From Gammaproteobacteria bacterium (GTDB taxonomy: Bacteria > Pseudomonadota > Gammaproteobacteria > Pseudomonadales > UBA5518), in the NCBI GenBank assembly GCA_016718385.1, contig JADKDK010000001.1, positions 124,001 through 188,000 on the forward strand: a stretch of 64,000 bases of DNA. The letters run 5' to 3'. Shown in pieces: positions 28,487 to 36,665 of the stretch (positions within the stretch are counted from its first letter, which is position 1; every line of letters begins with the position of its first letter). The position numbers and the translations under genes are program-made. Below the pieces are notes generated by a model. That model was not told where the DNA came from, made no database searches, and saw only the letters and a program-made list of their open reading frames with translations.

Positions 28487-30658
28487 ATGAGCAATGAAGC
28501 ATTTGCGCGCGTCAGGATCGACGCATTGCTCGCGGCACAGAACTGGAACATCCAGGACGCCAATGCCGTTCGCTTCGAGGTGGTGCTGCCCGATGGTACG
28601 CGGGCCGACTACGTGCTGTGCGATCGTCATGGCCGTTCGCTGGCGGTGATCGAGGCCAAGCGCTTCTCGATCAGTCCGGGTGACGCCGCAGCCCAGGCCA
28701 GGGCCTATGCCGAGCAGTTGGGCGTGCCTTTCGTCTTCCTGTCCAATGGTGACGAGGTGCGCTTCTGGGACTGGCAGCGCGAGGCATTCCCTCACCCGGT
28801 CAGGACGATATTCCGCCAGGACGACCTGGAGCGGCGCGCGGCCTCGCTCGCGCTGCGCCGTGACCCGCAAGACCTTCCGATCGACCGCCGCATCGTCGAG
28901 CGGGACTATCAGATCGCTTGTATCGAAACGCTCTGCGAGCAGGTCCGCCAGGGGCGCCGCAAACTCCTGGTCGAGATGGCAACCGGCACAGGGAAGACGC
29001 GCACGGCGGCGGCCTTCATCAAGCGGCTGTTCGAGGCCAACGCCGTCACGCGGGTGCTGTTCCTGGTTGATCGCATTCCGCTGGCCAAGCAGACCGAGGA
29101 TGCCTTCGCGGAGCATCTGCCCGAGTACCCGGCCTACGTCCTGCGCGCGGGGCGCCGCTTTCAGGACGAAAAGCGCATCACGATCACCACGTTGCAGAGC
29201 ATGGTGAATCTCTATGCCGAGTATTCCAGCGGGTATTTCGACCTGGTCATCAGCGACGAATGCCACAGGAGCATCTATGGCCAATGGAGCGGGGTGCTGA
29301 AGCACTTCGATGGCATCCAGCTGGGGCTCACCGCCACGCCCTGCGTGCAGACGCGCGAGGACGCCAGCGCAGACGACGAGGACATCGCCTTCGTGCGCGA
29401 CACGCTGCGCTTCTTCGAGGTGGATGCGCCGACCTTCTCGTACAAGCTGAAGGACGCGATCCGCGACGGGCATCTGGTGCCGTACCAGATCTACAAGGCC
29501 CAGACGGTCAAGACCGCGGCCGAAGGCGGATTCGAAGTCCGCAGGGACGAACTCGACTGGCCGGCGATGGACCCCGTCACGCGCGAGGAGCTGGAGCAGG
29601 TCTTCGGCGACAAGGCATCGGTGGTCATAGACCCCTCGGCACTGGAGCGTCGCTTCACGATCCCGGAGCGCAACCGCGCCATCGTGCGCGAATACGCGCA
29701 GGTGCTGGACAAGGGCTACGTCGATGCGAAGGACGTGCTGCGCAAGCCCCTGCTCGGCAAGACCATCGTGTTCGCGGTGAACAAGCGCCACGCCGAAACG
29801 CTGGCGCAGCTCTTCGATGCACAGTTCGCGCATCTGAAGCCATCCCCGGAGGTGCGCTACGCCGATTACGTGGTGAGCGGGCAGGGCGCCGAGGACAGCA
29901 TCGACGGCATGAGCAAGATCCGCCGCTTCAAGAAGGAAGCATTCCCGCAGATCCTGGTGTCGGTGAACATGCTCGACACCGGCTTCGACTGCCCCGAGGT
30001 GGTGAACCTGGTGTTCGCGCGCTTCACGCGCTCCAGTATCCTGTACCAGCAGATGCGTGGCCGCGGCACCCGCAAGGCACGCAACAAGCCGGTGTTCACG
30101 ATGTTCGACTTCGTGGGTGTCACCGATTACCACGGCGACGATGACGACTATGCCGAGGGCGGCATGGTGATCGCGAAGCCCTCCGCGAAAAAATACCAGC
30201 CGCGCCGGCTGCTGGCGCTGGATGTGGACGACCACATCGACCCCACGACGCGCGCGTGGATCACGGTCGACGAAGACGGCAACATGGTGTTCCCCGAGGT
30301 TTCGGAGCAGCGTGCCGCCGCACTGGGAGCCCGCTTCGAGGCCTGGATACTGGCACAGACGGGCCTGCATGCGGGCGAGGAATCGTGGCTGCGCATGATC
30401 GGGCAGCAGTTGCGCGCCAACGCGGACAACTACTGGGGCGACGCTGCCGGCTTCGTGATCGAGCAGTTCGCCTTCCACCCGTTCTCCCAGCTGGGTGGCG
30501 TGGCGCAGGCGGTGCGCGTCTTCGGCAGTGAGGAGCGGATGCGCGCCGTGATCGACAGCCTCAACGAACACATGTTCGCCCTGCCCTTCGAGGACGCAAC
30601 AGGCGATGCGACGCACGCCGCCGGCCCCGCCGGCGATTCGCGTGCGTCCGGGCACTGA
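28487..30658 (+). CDS. hsdR: Type I restriction enzyme R subunit (HsdR)
   Basis: 723 residues. N-terminal nuclease half of the PD-(D/E)xK type: the frame shows RADYVL...AVIEAKR with Glu 56-Ala-Lys 58. Then an SF2 translocase: Walker A ATGTGKT at 165-171, DECH at 257-260, LGLTATP, and the second RecA domain with LVSVNMLDTGFDCPEV and RQQMRGRGTR-like segment (ILYQQMRGRGTRK). It cuts DNA after ATP-driven translocation when HsdM/HsdS bind unmethylated sites. The protein is shorter than EcoKI R and similar in size to the compact EcoEI type. First gene of hsdR-hsdM-hsdS. Confidence 0.9.
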   Translation: MSNEAFARVRIDALLAAQNWNIQDANAVRFEVVLPDGTRADYVLCDRHGRSLAVIEAKRFSISPGDAAAQARAYAEQLGVPFVFLSNGDEVRFWDWQREAFPHPVRTIFRQDDLERRAASLALRRDPQDLPIDRRIVERDYQIACIETLCEQVRQGRRKLLVEMATGTGKTRTAAAFIKRLFEANAVTRVLFLVDRIPLAKQTEDAFAEHLPEYPAYVLRAGRRFQDEKRITITTLQSMVNLYAEYSSGYFDLVISDECHRSIYGQWSGVLKHFDGIQLGLTATPCVQTREDASADDEDIAFVRDTLRFFEVDAPTFSYKLKDAIRDGHLVPYQIYKAQTVKTAAEGGFEVRRDELDWPAMDPVTREELEQVFGDKASVVIDPSALERRFTIPERNRAIVREYAQVLDKGYVDAKDVLRKPLLGKTIVFAVNKRHAETLAQLFDAQFAHLKPSPEVRYADYVVSGQGAEDSIDGMSKIRRFKKEAFPQILVSVNMLDTGFDCPEVVNLVFARFTRSSILYQQMRGRGTRKARNKPVFTMFDFVGVTDYHGDDDDYAEGGMVIAKPSAKKYQPRRLLALDVDDHIDPTTRAWITVDEDGNMVFPEVSEQRAAALGARFEAWILAQTGLHAGEESWLRMIGQQLRANADNYWGDAAGFVIEQFAFHPFSQLGGVAQAVRVFGSEERMRAVIDSLNEHMFALPFEDATGDATHAAGPAGDSRASGH

Positions 30659-30695
30659 GCCGGACGATTCACCCTTCTGAGCCCCACGGATTCCC

Positions 30696-32315
30696 ATGCC
30701 CCTGACGCCCGACATGCGCCGGTCCATCGACCAGATTCGCGACTATCTCTTCGGCGGCGGCTACCCCGACCCGGTGAGCAACGCCGAGCAGCTGTCCTTC
30801 CTGTTCTTCTTCTATCTCGTCGAGGCTATCGATGCCGAGAACGCGCTGCGTGCCCGCGTGCTGAAAACCGCGCATACCAGCCTGTTCGACGGCGACTGGA
30901 CGCTGAAGAATCCGCTGAACGCGAGCGATGGTCCGACCATTCCGCGCAGCCGTTTCCGCTGGTCGGTGTGGGCGAAGGGCCTCTCGGGCGAGGCGCTGGT
31001 GCGCTTCGTGCGCGACGAGGTGTTCGCGTTCTTCGCCGAGATGGGCGCGGGTGCCGCGCACGATTTCATGCTGGGCGCGCGGTTGTCGATCGACGAGCCC
31101 ACGGTGCTGACACAGGTCGTGAACCTGGTCGACGGACTGCGCCTGGACCAGGCCGATGCCGACACCAAGGGCGATCTGTTCGAACACGTGCTGCGCCAGA
31201 TCAAACAGGCCGGCGAACTGGGGCAGTTCCGCACGCCGCGCCACATCATCCGCACCATCGTCGAGATCGTGGATCCGCGTGTCGGCGAGACGATCTACGA
31301 TCCCGCGGCCGGCACGGCCGGCTTCCTGGTGGCGGCCTACAACCATATCCGGCTGGCGAACTCCTCGCCCAGCGGCATCGTGCAAGCCGAGCTCGACGGC
31401 AAGCGCCAGCGCCGCGGCCTGGGCGACACGCTCTCCGCGTCGCAGGTGAGCGCGCTGCAGACCGCGACCTTCTTCGGCAACGACGTGGACCCGAAGATGG
31501 TGCGTCTCGCCACCATGAACCTCACGCTGCGCGGGCTGCCGAACGTGCGTATCCTGCTGCGCAACGTGCTGACCACCACGCTGGATGCCGAACGCAAGGC
31601 CGAGCTGGGCCTGCCGCCCGAAGGCTTCCACGTGATCCTCGCGAACCCGCCGTTCTCGGGCCGCGTGGACCGCGACCGCATCGTGGAGGACGTGAAGGTC
31701 GGCACCACCACGGCCACCGAACTGCTGTTCCTGAAGTACATGATGGACAGCCTGCGCCCGGGTGGGCGCTGCGGCGTGATCGTGCCCGAGGGCGTGCTGT
31801 TCGGCTCCACCGGCGCGCACAAGGAACTGCGCCGCCAGCTGATCGAGAACAACCGCGTCGAAGCGGTGCTGAGCCTGCCGGGCGGCGTGTTCCAGCCGTA
31901 TTCCGGCGTGAAGACCTCGGTGCTGTTCTTCCGCAAGGGCGGTACGACCGAGCGCGTGCAGTTCCTGCACGCCGACGACGACGGCTACAAGCTCGACGCC
32001 AACCACGACACGGCGATCGAGGCCAACGACCTGCCCGCGCTGGCGCAGGCCTATGCGGATCGCGATGCCGGATGGGAGAGCTGGCAGTCGCGCGACACCG
32101 CCGCCGAGTGGACCGGGAAATGGTGGTTCGCCGACACCGCCACCTTGCGCGCCAACGACTTCAATCTCTCGGCGAGCCGCTACCGCCCGATGAGCCAGGC
32201 GCAGGTGGAGCACCGGGATCCGCGGGAGTTGCTGGATGAGTTGGCGGCGATTGAGGTGGAGATTCTGGAGGAGGTGGAGGCGTTGAAGACCGCGTTGACG
32301 GAGACACAAGCGTGA
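30696..32315 (+). CDS. hsdM: Type I restriction-modification DNA methyltransferase (HsdM)
   Basis: 539 residues. N-terminal HsdM helical domain with LRQIKQAGELGQFRTPRHI, SAM motif I region DPAAGTAGFLV near 202-212, and catalytic NPPF at 317-320, the gamma-class N6-adenine methylase pattern. It methylates adenine in the target set by HsdS and is also part of the restriction complex. A coiled C-terminal tail (ELAAIEVEILEEVEALKTA) contacts HsdS in this family. 37 bases after hsdR; its stop overlaps hsdS by four bases (GTGA). Confidence 0.95.
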   Translation: MPLTPDMRRSIDQIRDYLFGGGYPDPVSNAEQLSFLFFFYLVEAIDAENALRARVLKTAHTSLFDGDWTLKNPLNASDGPTIPRSRFRWSVWAKGLSGEALVRFVRDEVFAFFAEMGAGAAHDFMLGARLSIDEPTVLTQVVNLVDGLRLDQADADTKGDLFEHVLRQIKQAGELGQFRTPRHIIRTIVEIVDPRVGETIYDPAAGTAGFLVAAYNHIRLANSSPSGIVQAELDGKRQRRGLGDTLSASQVSALQTATFFGNDVDPKMVRLATMNLTLRGLPNVRILLRNVLTTTLDAERKAELGLPPEGFHVILANPPFSGRVDRDRIVEDVKVGTTTATELLFLKYMMDSLRPGGRCGVIVPEGVLFGSTGAHKELRRQLIENNRVEAVLSLPGGVFQPYSGVKTSVLFFRKGGTTERVQFLHADDDGYKLDANHDTAIEANDLPALAQAYADRDAGWESWQSRDTAAEWTGKWWFADTATLRANDFNLSASRYRPMSQAQVEHRDPRELLDELAAIEVEILEEVEALKTALTETQA

Positions 32316-33502
32316 ACTATGTCCCGCTGCGCGAGTTGTGCTCATTCAGGCACGGCGGAACTCCATCCAAGGCAAACGCATCGTTCTGGCAAGGAAGCAT
32401 TCCCTGGGTGTCGCCGAAGGACATGAAGTCGACGCTTATAGAGGAGGCTGCCGATCACATATCCGAGGATGCGGTCAGCGGATCCGCGACCAGTATCGTG
32501 CCGCCGGGCGCAATTCTTGTGGTCGTAAGGTCAGGCATCCTGGTCCACTCATTGCCGATTGCTCAAGTGGGCAGGCCGGTCGCCTTCAATCAGGATATCA
32601 AGGCGATCATTCCTCATTCGGATCTGGTTTCCGTAGATTTCCTGTTCTGGTTTCTTCGCTCGCAAGCGAATGACGTGGTCGCCCGCGGAGTGAAGAAGGG
32701 CGCAACTGTCCACAGCGTTCAATCGGGCTTTATCGAGAACTTGCTTGTGCCGGTGCCACCTTTGGATCGGCAACTTCAAATGGTCGATATACTCTCACGC
32801 GCCGAAGGAATAGTCCGCCTGCGCCGCGAAGCGCAGCAAAAAGCCGCGGAACTGATCCCGGCGATCTTTATCGATATGTTCGGCGATCCGGCGAGGAATC
32901 CGAAGGGGTGGCCGGTTGCTAATCTGGGCGAGGCGTTACTCAGCGTGGATTATGGCTGTAGCGTAAAAGCATCGGCGGATGGAGCAGGTTTGCCAATCAT
33001 TCGAATGAGTAATGTCACCTATGCAGGAAATCTTGATCTCGATGACCTGAAATACGTCGAGCTTCCCCCTAATGAAATTGAGAAATACGGGTTGCAAGAA
33101 GGGGACTTGCTTTTCAATCGAACAAACAGCAAGGAATTGGTTGGAAAGACGGCTCTTTGGGATGGAAGGCTCGAGGCAGTGGTCGCTTCTTATTTCATGC
33201 GCTTGCGCGTTGTGCCAACACAAATTGATCCGACCTACCTGTGGGCCTTCCTGAATTCGAAGCACATGAAGCAGGTGTTGTTCGACACAGCGCGAGGAGC
33301 CATCGGTCAGGCAAATATCAATAGCAAGGAGCTGAAAGCTTTCGCTGTGATGTTGCCGCCTCTTGACCAGCAACACGGATTCAAGGAGCGCGTTGAATTC
33401 GTCAACTCCATCCTCCGCCAGCAATCCGAAGCTCTGGCCAAAGCCACCGCCACCTTCGACGCGCTGCTGGCCCGCGCTTTCGACGCCGCGGTGTCGCTGT
33501 GA
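32312..33502 (+). CDS. hsdS: Type I restriction specificity subunit (HsdS)
   Basis: 396 residues from GTG 32312 (GTGA overlap with hsdM). Two target-recognition domains: residues about 5-160 (HGGTPSKANASFWQGSIPWVSPKDM, then NLLVPVPPLDRQ) and about 195-345 (MSNVTYAGNLDLDDLKYVELPP, LKAFAVMLPPLDQQ). Each ends in the conserved helix of HsdS. It fixes the bipartite target of the complex; the sequence recognised cannot be deduced. GC content falls noticeably in the TRD region (for example 32930-33340), as expected for a gene exchanged between strains. Confidence 0.9.
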   Translation: MNYVPLRELCSFRHGGTPSKANASFWQGSIPWVSPKDMKSTLIEEAADHISEDAVSGSATSIVPPGAILVVVRSGILVHSLPIAQVGRPVAFNQDIKAIIPHSDLVSVDFLFWFLRSQANDVVARGVKKGATVHSVQSGFIENLLVPVPPLDRQLQMVDILSRAEGIVRLRREAQQKAAELIPAIFIDMFGDPARNPKGWPVANLGEALLSVDYGCSVKASADGAGLPIIRMSNVTYAGNLDLDDLKYVELPPNEIEKYGLQEGDLLFNRTNSKELVGKTALWDGRLEAVVASYFMRLRVVPTQIDPTYLWAFLNSKHMKQVLFDTARGAIGQANINSKELKAFAVMLPPLDQQHGFKERVEFVNSILRQQSEALAKATATFDALLARAFDAAVSL

Positions 33503-33510
33503 TCAGGGGC

Positions 33511-33530
33511 GACGTTTCCGCGGAAACGTC
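33511..33530. repeat. 20-bp perfect palindrome, copy 1
   Basis: GACGTTTCCGCGGAAACGTC, a perfect palindrome 8 bases after the hsdS stop. Copies with one change each occur at 34290-34309 and 34947-34966 inside the HNH gene. Confidence 0.85.
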
Positions 33531-33564
33531 GTGCGGAGAAAGCGTGAGCGGCGCGCGAGACTGC

Positions 33565-33903
33565 TCAGCTTCCGATGATCTCCTGCAATCCGTCGATGAT
33601 CCGGGCAAGATCCTCCGGTGCGACCGAGTCGATCCTTCTTCCGATTCGCTCGGTCGACAGCGTGCGAATCTGGCTGATCTTTACCCACGACTGTTTGGGC
33701 AATCTTGTGCGTGACAGCTCGAAGGTCAACGGAAATCCTGCCCGCTGCTCCTGGCTGGTTATTGCCATCGCAATGACTGTTCCCGAGCGTTCGTTGAACA
33801 CTTCGTGGCTCAGGATGAGCACCGGTCGATGTCCCGATTGCTCACGCCCTATCGTGGGGTTCAGGTCTGCCCAGCGAACCTCACCCCTCAGTATTCTGGC
33901 CAC
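33565..33903 (-). CDS. PemK/MazF-type toxin (endoribonuclease)
   Basis: 112 residues. Opens RGEVRWADLNPTIGREQSGHRPVLILS, the PemK/MazF fold signature with its conserved Arg and Gly, followed by MAITSQ and the WVKISQIRTLS strand. These toxins are ribosome-independent mRNA interferases of the cytoplasm. The start overlaps the antitoxin stop by 16 bases, so toxin translation is coupled to its antidote. Cleavage specificity unknown. Confidence 0.9.
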   Translation of the reverse strand: MARILRGEVRWADLNPTIGREQSGHRPVLILSHEVFNERSGTVIAMAITSQEQRAGFPLTFELSRTRLPKQSWVKISQIRTLSTERIGRRIDSVAPEDLARIIDGLQEIIGS

Positions 33904-34130
33904 GCCGACAACTCCTCGGACAGTCCTTCGTCCGCCATTGATCTTTCAAAAGCCGGATCGAGTTTTGCGCACTCTTCGGCCAGCCGGGTTCGCTCCAGGC
34001 GCTCCAGCTTTTCCTGCACAGCTTCCTGGATGGCACGGCTTCGATTGCTGAACACTCGTCGCTTCACCAGAGCATCGACCCTCGCGAGCACGCCTTCCTC
34101 GATGGTTATTGCAACTTTTGTCTGGCTCAT
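33888..34130 (-). CDS. Ribbon-helix-helix antitoxin
   Basis: 80 residues. The first half is a ribbon-helix-helix DNA-binding unit (KVAITIEEGVLARVDALVK...NRSRAIQEAVQEKL); the acidic tail (LAEECAKLDPAFERSMADEG) would wrap the toxin. Start ATG 34130 has GAGGT 8 bases upstream. Pairs with the downstream PemK/MazF gene and probably represses the promoter at 34157-34185 through the inverted repeat at 34144-34164. Confidence 0.88.
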   Translation of the reverse strand: MSQTKVAITIEEGVLARVDALVKRRVFSNRSRAIQEAVQEKLERLERTRLAEECAKLDPAFERSMADEGLSEELSAWPEY

Positions 34131-34143
34131 GACCGTACCTCTA

Positions 34144-34164
34144 GGTATGACTTATCATCATACC
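34144..34164 (-). promoter_or_regulatory. Operator of the toxin-antitoxin operon
   Basis: GGTATGA (34144-34150), 7-base spacer, TCATACC (34158-34164): a perfect 7-bp inverted repeat 14 bases before the antitoxin start and overlapping the -10 element. Typical position for autoregulation by an RHH antitoxin. Confidence 0.7.
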
Positions 34165-34185
34165 CGTGTGATCCTGCGCCGGCAA
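34157..34185 (-). promoter_or_regulatory. Sigma-70 promoter of the toxin-antitoxin operon
   Basis: On the minus strand, TTGCCG (34185-34180), 17-base spacer, TATGAT (34162-34157). Lies between the HNH gene and the antitoxin gene, with the operator over its -10. Confidence 0.65.
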
Positions 34186-34192
34186 CGCGGAT

Positions 34193-35608
34193 TTATGAGG
34201 GTGGCCGCGCCCCGTCCCACCCGTTCAGTCCCATCAACCCGCCTACCGCCATATCCAGATCCATCCGGCTGCCGTCCCACAGCGAGCGCGGCGTTTCCGC
34301 GGAAACGTCAACACCCGATTCCGCGACGATGGCCGCGATATCGCGCACACGCAGCGGCGGCTTCGGCACCTCGGGCAGCAGATCGCCGTCGGGGCGGAAG
34401 AACAGCAGCTTGCCGTCGTCGCGTCGCTCCAGGGTGAAACCGCCTTCGTGCAGCAGGCCGTGGTGATGGCGGCACAGCAGCACCAGGTTGTCCATCCGCG
34501 TCTCGCCGCCGTCCGCCCAGTGGCGGATGTGGTGCGCATCGACGAAGCGGTGATTGAGGCAGCCCGGGAAGCGGCAGCCCTGGTCGCGGTGGGCCAGCGC
34601 GCGGCGGATCGCCGGCGGGATGCTGCGCGAACGCCGGCCGATATTGAGCAACTCGCCGTCCTCGCCTTCCTCGAGCGTCACGAGCGAAGCGTCGCACACC
34701 AGGCGTCGCGCCGTCTCCGCGGCAATGGCGCCGCCGTGCTCCATATGGCAGCAGTCGCCGTGCCCTTCGCCCGACAGCACCGAACGGTCCACGTGCACCA
34801 CGACCTGGTAGCGCTCGGCCTGACGTGACGGGACGGCCTCGTGCGCGAGGAACTGCTCGGCGATATGGCACAGCGCATCGGCACGTCGTGCCGCCACGGG
34901 CGATTCGGCGTTGTCGAAGCTGTTCGCGGACGGGATGAGCGCATCGGACGTTTCCGCGGAACCGTCCGTTGGCGTTTCCTGTTCGCGATCGGCACCGTCG
35001 CGCTCGCGCCGCTGCGCATCGACGGCGGCGTGTATCGCGTGCACCACCAGCATGCCCTGCTCGGCGGGCACGCGCACGGTGAATACCATGGATCCGTCGT
35101 CCTCGAAGCTCCAGCGCAGCGCGCGCTGGGCGTGCGCGCTGCGGGCACGGGCCGATTCCTGCAAACGTTCGACATGACGATAGGCGCGAACCAGTTTCTC
35201 GACGTGGGATGCGGTGCCGTAGCGCGCGATCATCAGCATGTAGTCCTGGCTTTCGGGTGTGGCGACGCGCGTGATGGCGCGGGCTTTGGAATAACTGAGT
35301 TCGCCGCGCGCCAGCGCATCGCTAACCAGAGGCAGCGATTCCAGCGCCCGCGCCACGCGTACCTTCTCGCGCGCCGCACCCATGTCGATGCCGCATTTCC
35401 AGTTGAGCCAGTGCGCGCAGGAGAGCACACCCCACTGCTGCCATGCGCTGCGCCGGTCGAGCTCGGCGATCAGCATCAGCAGCCGCCAGGTGGCAACCGT
35501 GATACTGGCACTCAGCAGCGTGATCTGTTCTTCCAGGTCGGGCGTGGCAAGCGTCGTGGCCGGACAATCGGGGGTGGCCGCAGAAGCGGCAAATGCACGG
35601 TTTTCCAT
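34193..35608 (-). CDS. DUF222 / HNH endonuclease (13E12-repeat type)
   Basis: 471 residues from ATG 35608; an in-frame ATG at 35668 lies upstream of the LexA box and is unlikely. Residues about 20-300 are DUF222 (RRSAWQQWGVLSCAHWLNWKCG, RALESLPLVSDALARGELSYSKARAITRV). The HNH nuclease follows: CRFPGCLNHRFVDAHHI, HWADGGETRMDNLVLLC, RHHHGLLHEGG. Such proteins are common, often mobile and mostly uncharacterised. Two copies of a 20-bp palindrome are read in frame as DVSAET and DGSAET (34290-34309, 34947-34966). A LexA box precedes the gene, suggesting SOS induction. Confidence 0.88.
   Translation of the reverse strand: MENRAFAASAATPDCPATTLATPDLEEQITLLSASITVATWRLLMLIAELDRRSAWQQWGVLSCAHWLNWKCGIDMGAAREKVRVARALESLPLVSDALARGELSYSKARAITRVATPESQDYMLMIARYGTASHVEKLVRAYRHVERLQESARARSAHAQRALRWSFEDDGSMVFTVRVPAEQGMLVVHAIHAAVDAQRRERDGADREQETPTDGSAETSDALIPSANSFDNAESPVAARRADALCHIAEQFLAHEAVPSRQAERYQVVVHVDRSVLSGEGHGDCCHMEHGGAIAAETARRLVCDASLVTLEEGEDGELLNIGRRSRSIPPAIRRALAHRDQGCRFPGCLNHRFVDAHHIRHWADGGETRMDNLVLLCRHHHGLLHEGGFTLERRDDGKLLFFRPDGDLLPEVPKPPLRVRDIAAIVAESGVDVSAETPRSLWDGSRMDLDMAVGGLMGLNGWDGARPPS
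34290..34309. repeat. 20-bp palindrome, copy 2 (in HNH gene)
   Basis: Differs from the perfect copy at 33511 only at the second base (GG in place of GA). Read on the minus strand it encodes DVSAET near the C-terminus of the HNH protein. Confidence 0.8.
34947..34966. repeat. 20-bp palindrome, copy 3 (in HNH gene)
   Basis: One change (A to C at base 16) from the perfect copy. On the minus strand it encodes GSAET in the low-complexity linker between DUF222 and the HNH half. Confidence 0.8.
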
Positions 35609-35630
35609 GGCAAAAGGTCCTCTGGCAAAA

Positions 35631-35652
35631 CAACTGTAAGTATATACAGTTG
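35631..35652 (-). promoter_or_regulatory. LexA (SOS) box upstream of the HNH gene
   Basis: CAACTGTA, 6-base spacer, TACAGTTG: an 8-bp inverted repeat containing CTGT (35634-35637), 8 bases, ACAG (35646-35649). This fits the gammaproteobacterial LexA pattern CTGT-N8-ACAG with an AT-rich centre. It starts 23 bases before the HNH start codon and includes TATACT, a possible -10. Confidence 0.75.
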
Positions 35653-35732
35653 ATTGCCGGGATCCCACGGAAGCCTTGGATCGATTCGCTTCCAGAAACC
35701 ACGCTGATATACCCGCGCTTCGCGCGAGTTAC

Positions 35733-36575
35733 TCACGACTTCCCGAACTGCTTCATGCGATCCGCCGTGAAGCGGATCGAGAGGCGCCGTGGCACGATCT
35801 TCGTCAGGGCGACGGCGGCGGCGCGCCAGACGCGCCCCGGAATCCAGCTCGGGTACTTGCCCAGCGCAGCGAGCGCTTCGTCCACGGCCTGCTCCGGCTC
35901 CACGGGCGGCATCAGCGCCGTCGCCGACCGGTTCGCACCGGTGCGCACGAACGAGGGCGTGTTCACCATGCCCGGCACGAAGGCGAGCGCGTCGACGCCG
36001 TGTTCGGCGAGCTCGGCCCACAGCGTTTCGCCGAGGATCAGGTCGAAGGCCTTGGTCGCCGCATACACGCCCTGGCGCGGGGCGCCATGCAATGCCGACA
36101 TCGAGGAGGTGAGGATGATGCCGCCGCGCCCGCGCGCAGCCATCTTGCGCGAGAGGCGATCGACCAGCGCGAGCGGGGTGAGCACGTTCACGCTCACGAC
36201 CATGTTCTTGCGCGCCAGCGGGACCTCGAGCCAGGGGCCCGAATCGGCGGCGGCCGCGTTGTACACCAGCATGCCGATCTCGAGCTTCTCCAGCCCGTCG
36301 AGGATTTTCTCCACGCTCTCGGTGTCGGCGAGGTCACAGCGGATCGCGCGCACCCCGACACCGTGCTCCGCCTTCAGGGTCTTCGCCTGGGCCTCGAGTC
36401 CTGCGCCGTCGCGATCGAGCAGCACCAGGTCGAGCCCGCGGCGCGCGAAGCGCTCGGCGTACGCGATGCCCATGCCCTCGGCCGAGCCTGCGATCAGCGC
36501 CCACCGGCCGTAGCGTTCAAGGAATGTATCCGACGGTCGTTCACTCACGATAGCGCTCTCCTGCGTGTGATGCAT
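35733..36575 (-). CDS. SDR family oxidoreductase
   Basis: 280 residues from ATG 36575 (GTG 36548 is an alternative). GSAEGMGIAYA is a variant Rossmann loop, VYNAAAADS takes the place of NNAG, and LTSSMSAL...YAATKAF gives the Ser-Tyr-Lys set. LMPPVEPEQAVDEAL and the basic C-terminal tail resemble the long-chain/steroid-type SDRs (HSD12-like). Likely NAD(P)-dependent; substrate unknown. Separated from the HNH gene by 124 bases that carry the LexA box. Confidence 0.8.
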   Translation of the reverse strand: MHHTQESAIVSERPSDTFLERYGRWALIAGSAEGMGIAYAERFARRGLDLVLLDRDGAGLEAQAKTLKAEHGVGVRAIRCDLADTESVEKILDGLEKLEIGMLVYNAAAADSGPWLEVPLARKNMVVSVNVLTPLALVDRLSRKMAARGRGGIILTSSMSALHGAPRQGVYAATKAFDLILGETLWAELAEHGVDALAFVPGMVNTPSFVRTGANRSATALMPPVEPEQAVDEALAALGKYPSWIPGRVWRAAAVALTKIVPRRLSIRFTADRMKQFGKS

Positions 36576-36665
36576 GTGCCGGGCAGCACCCTACTCCCTG
36601 CGGTGCTCACGCGCCAATGCAACCCGCCCGCTTCGGGCGCAACGCGTGGCCGGCGCAGCGCGCGG

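Noticed and set aside
33499..33714. Small plus-strand ORF beginning MIRGDVSAET after hsdS
   Set aside because: Antisense to the toxin gene, and its start only reflects the 20-bp palindrome.
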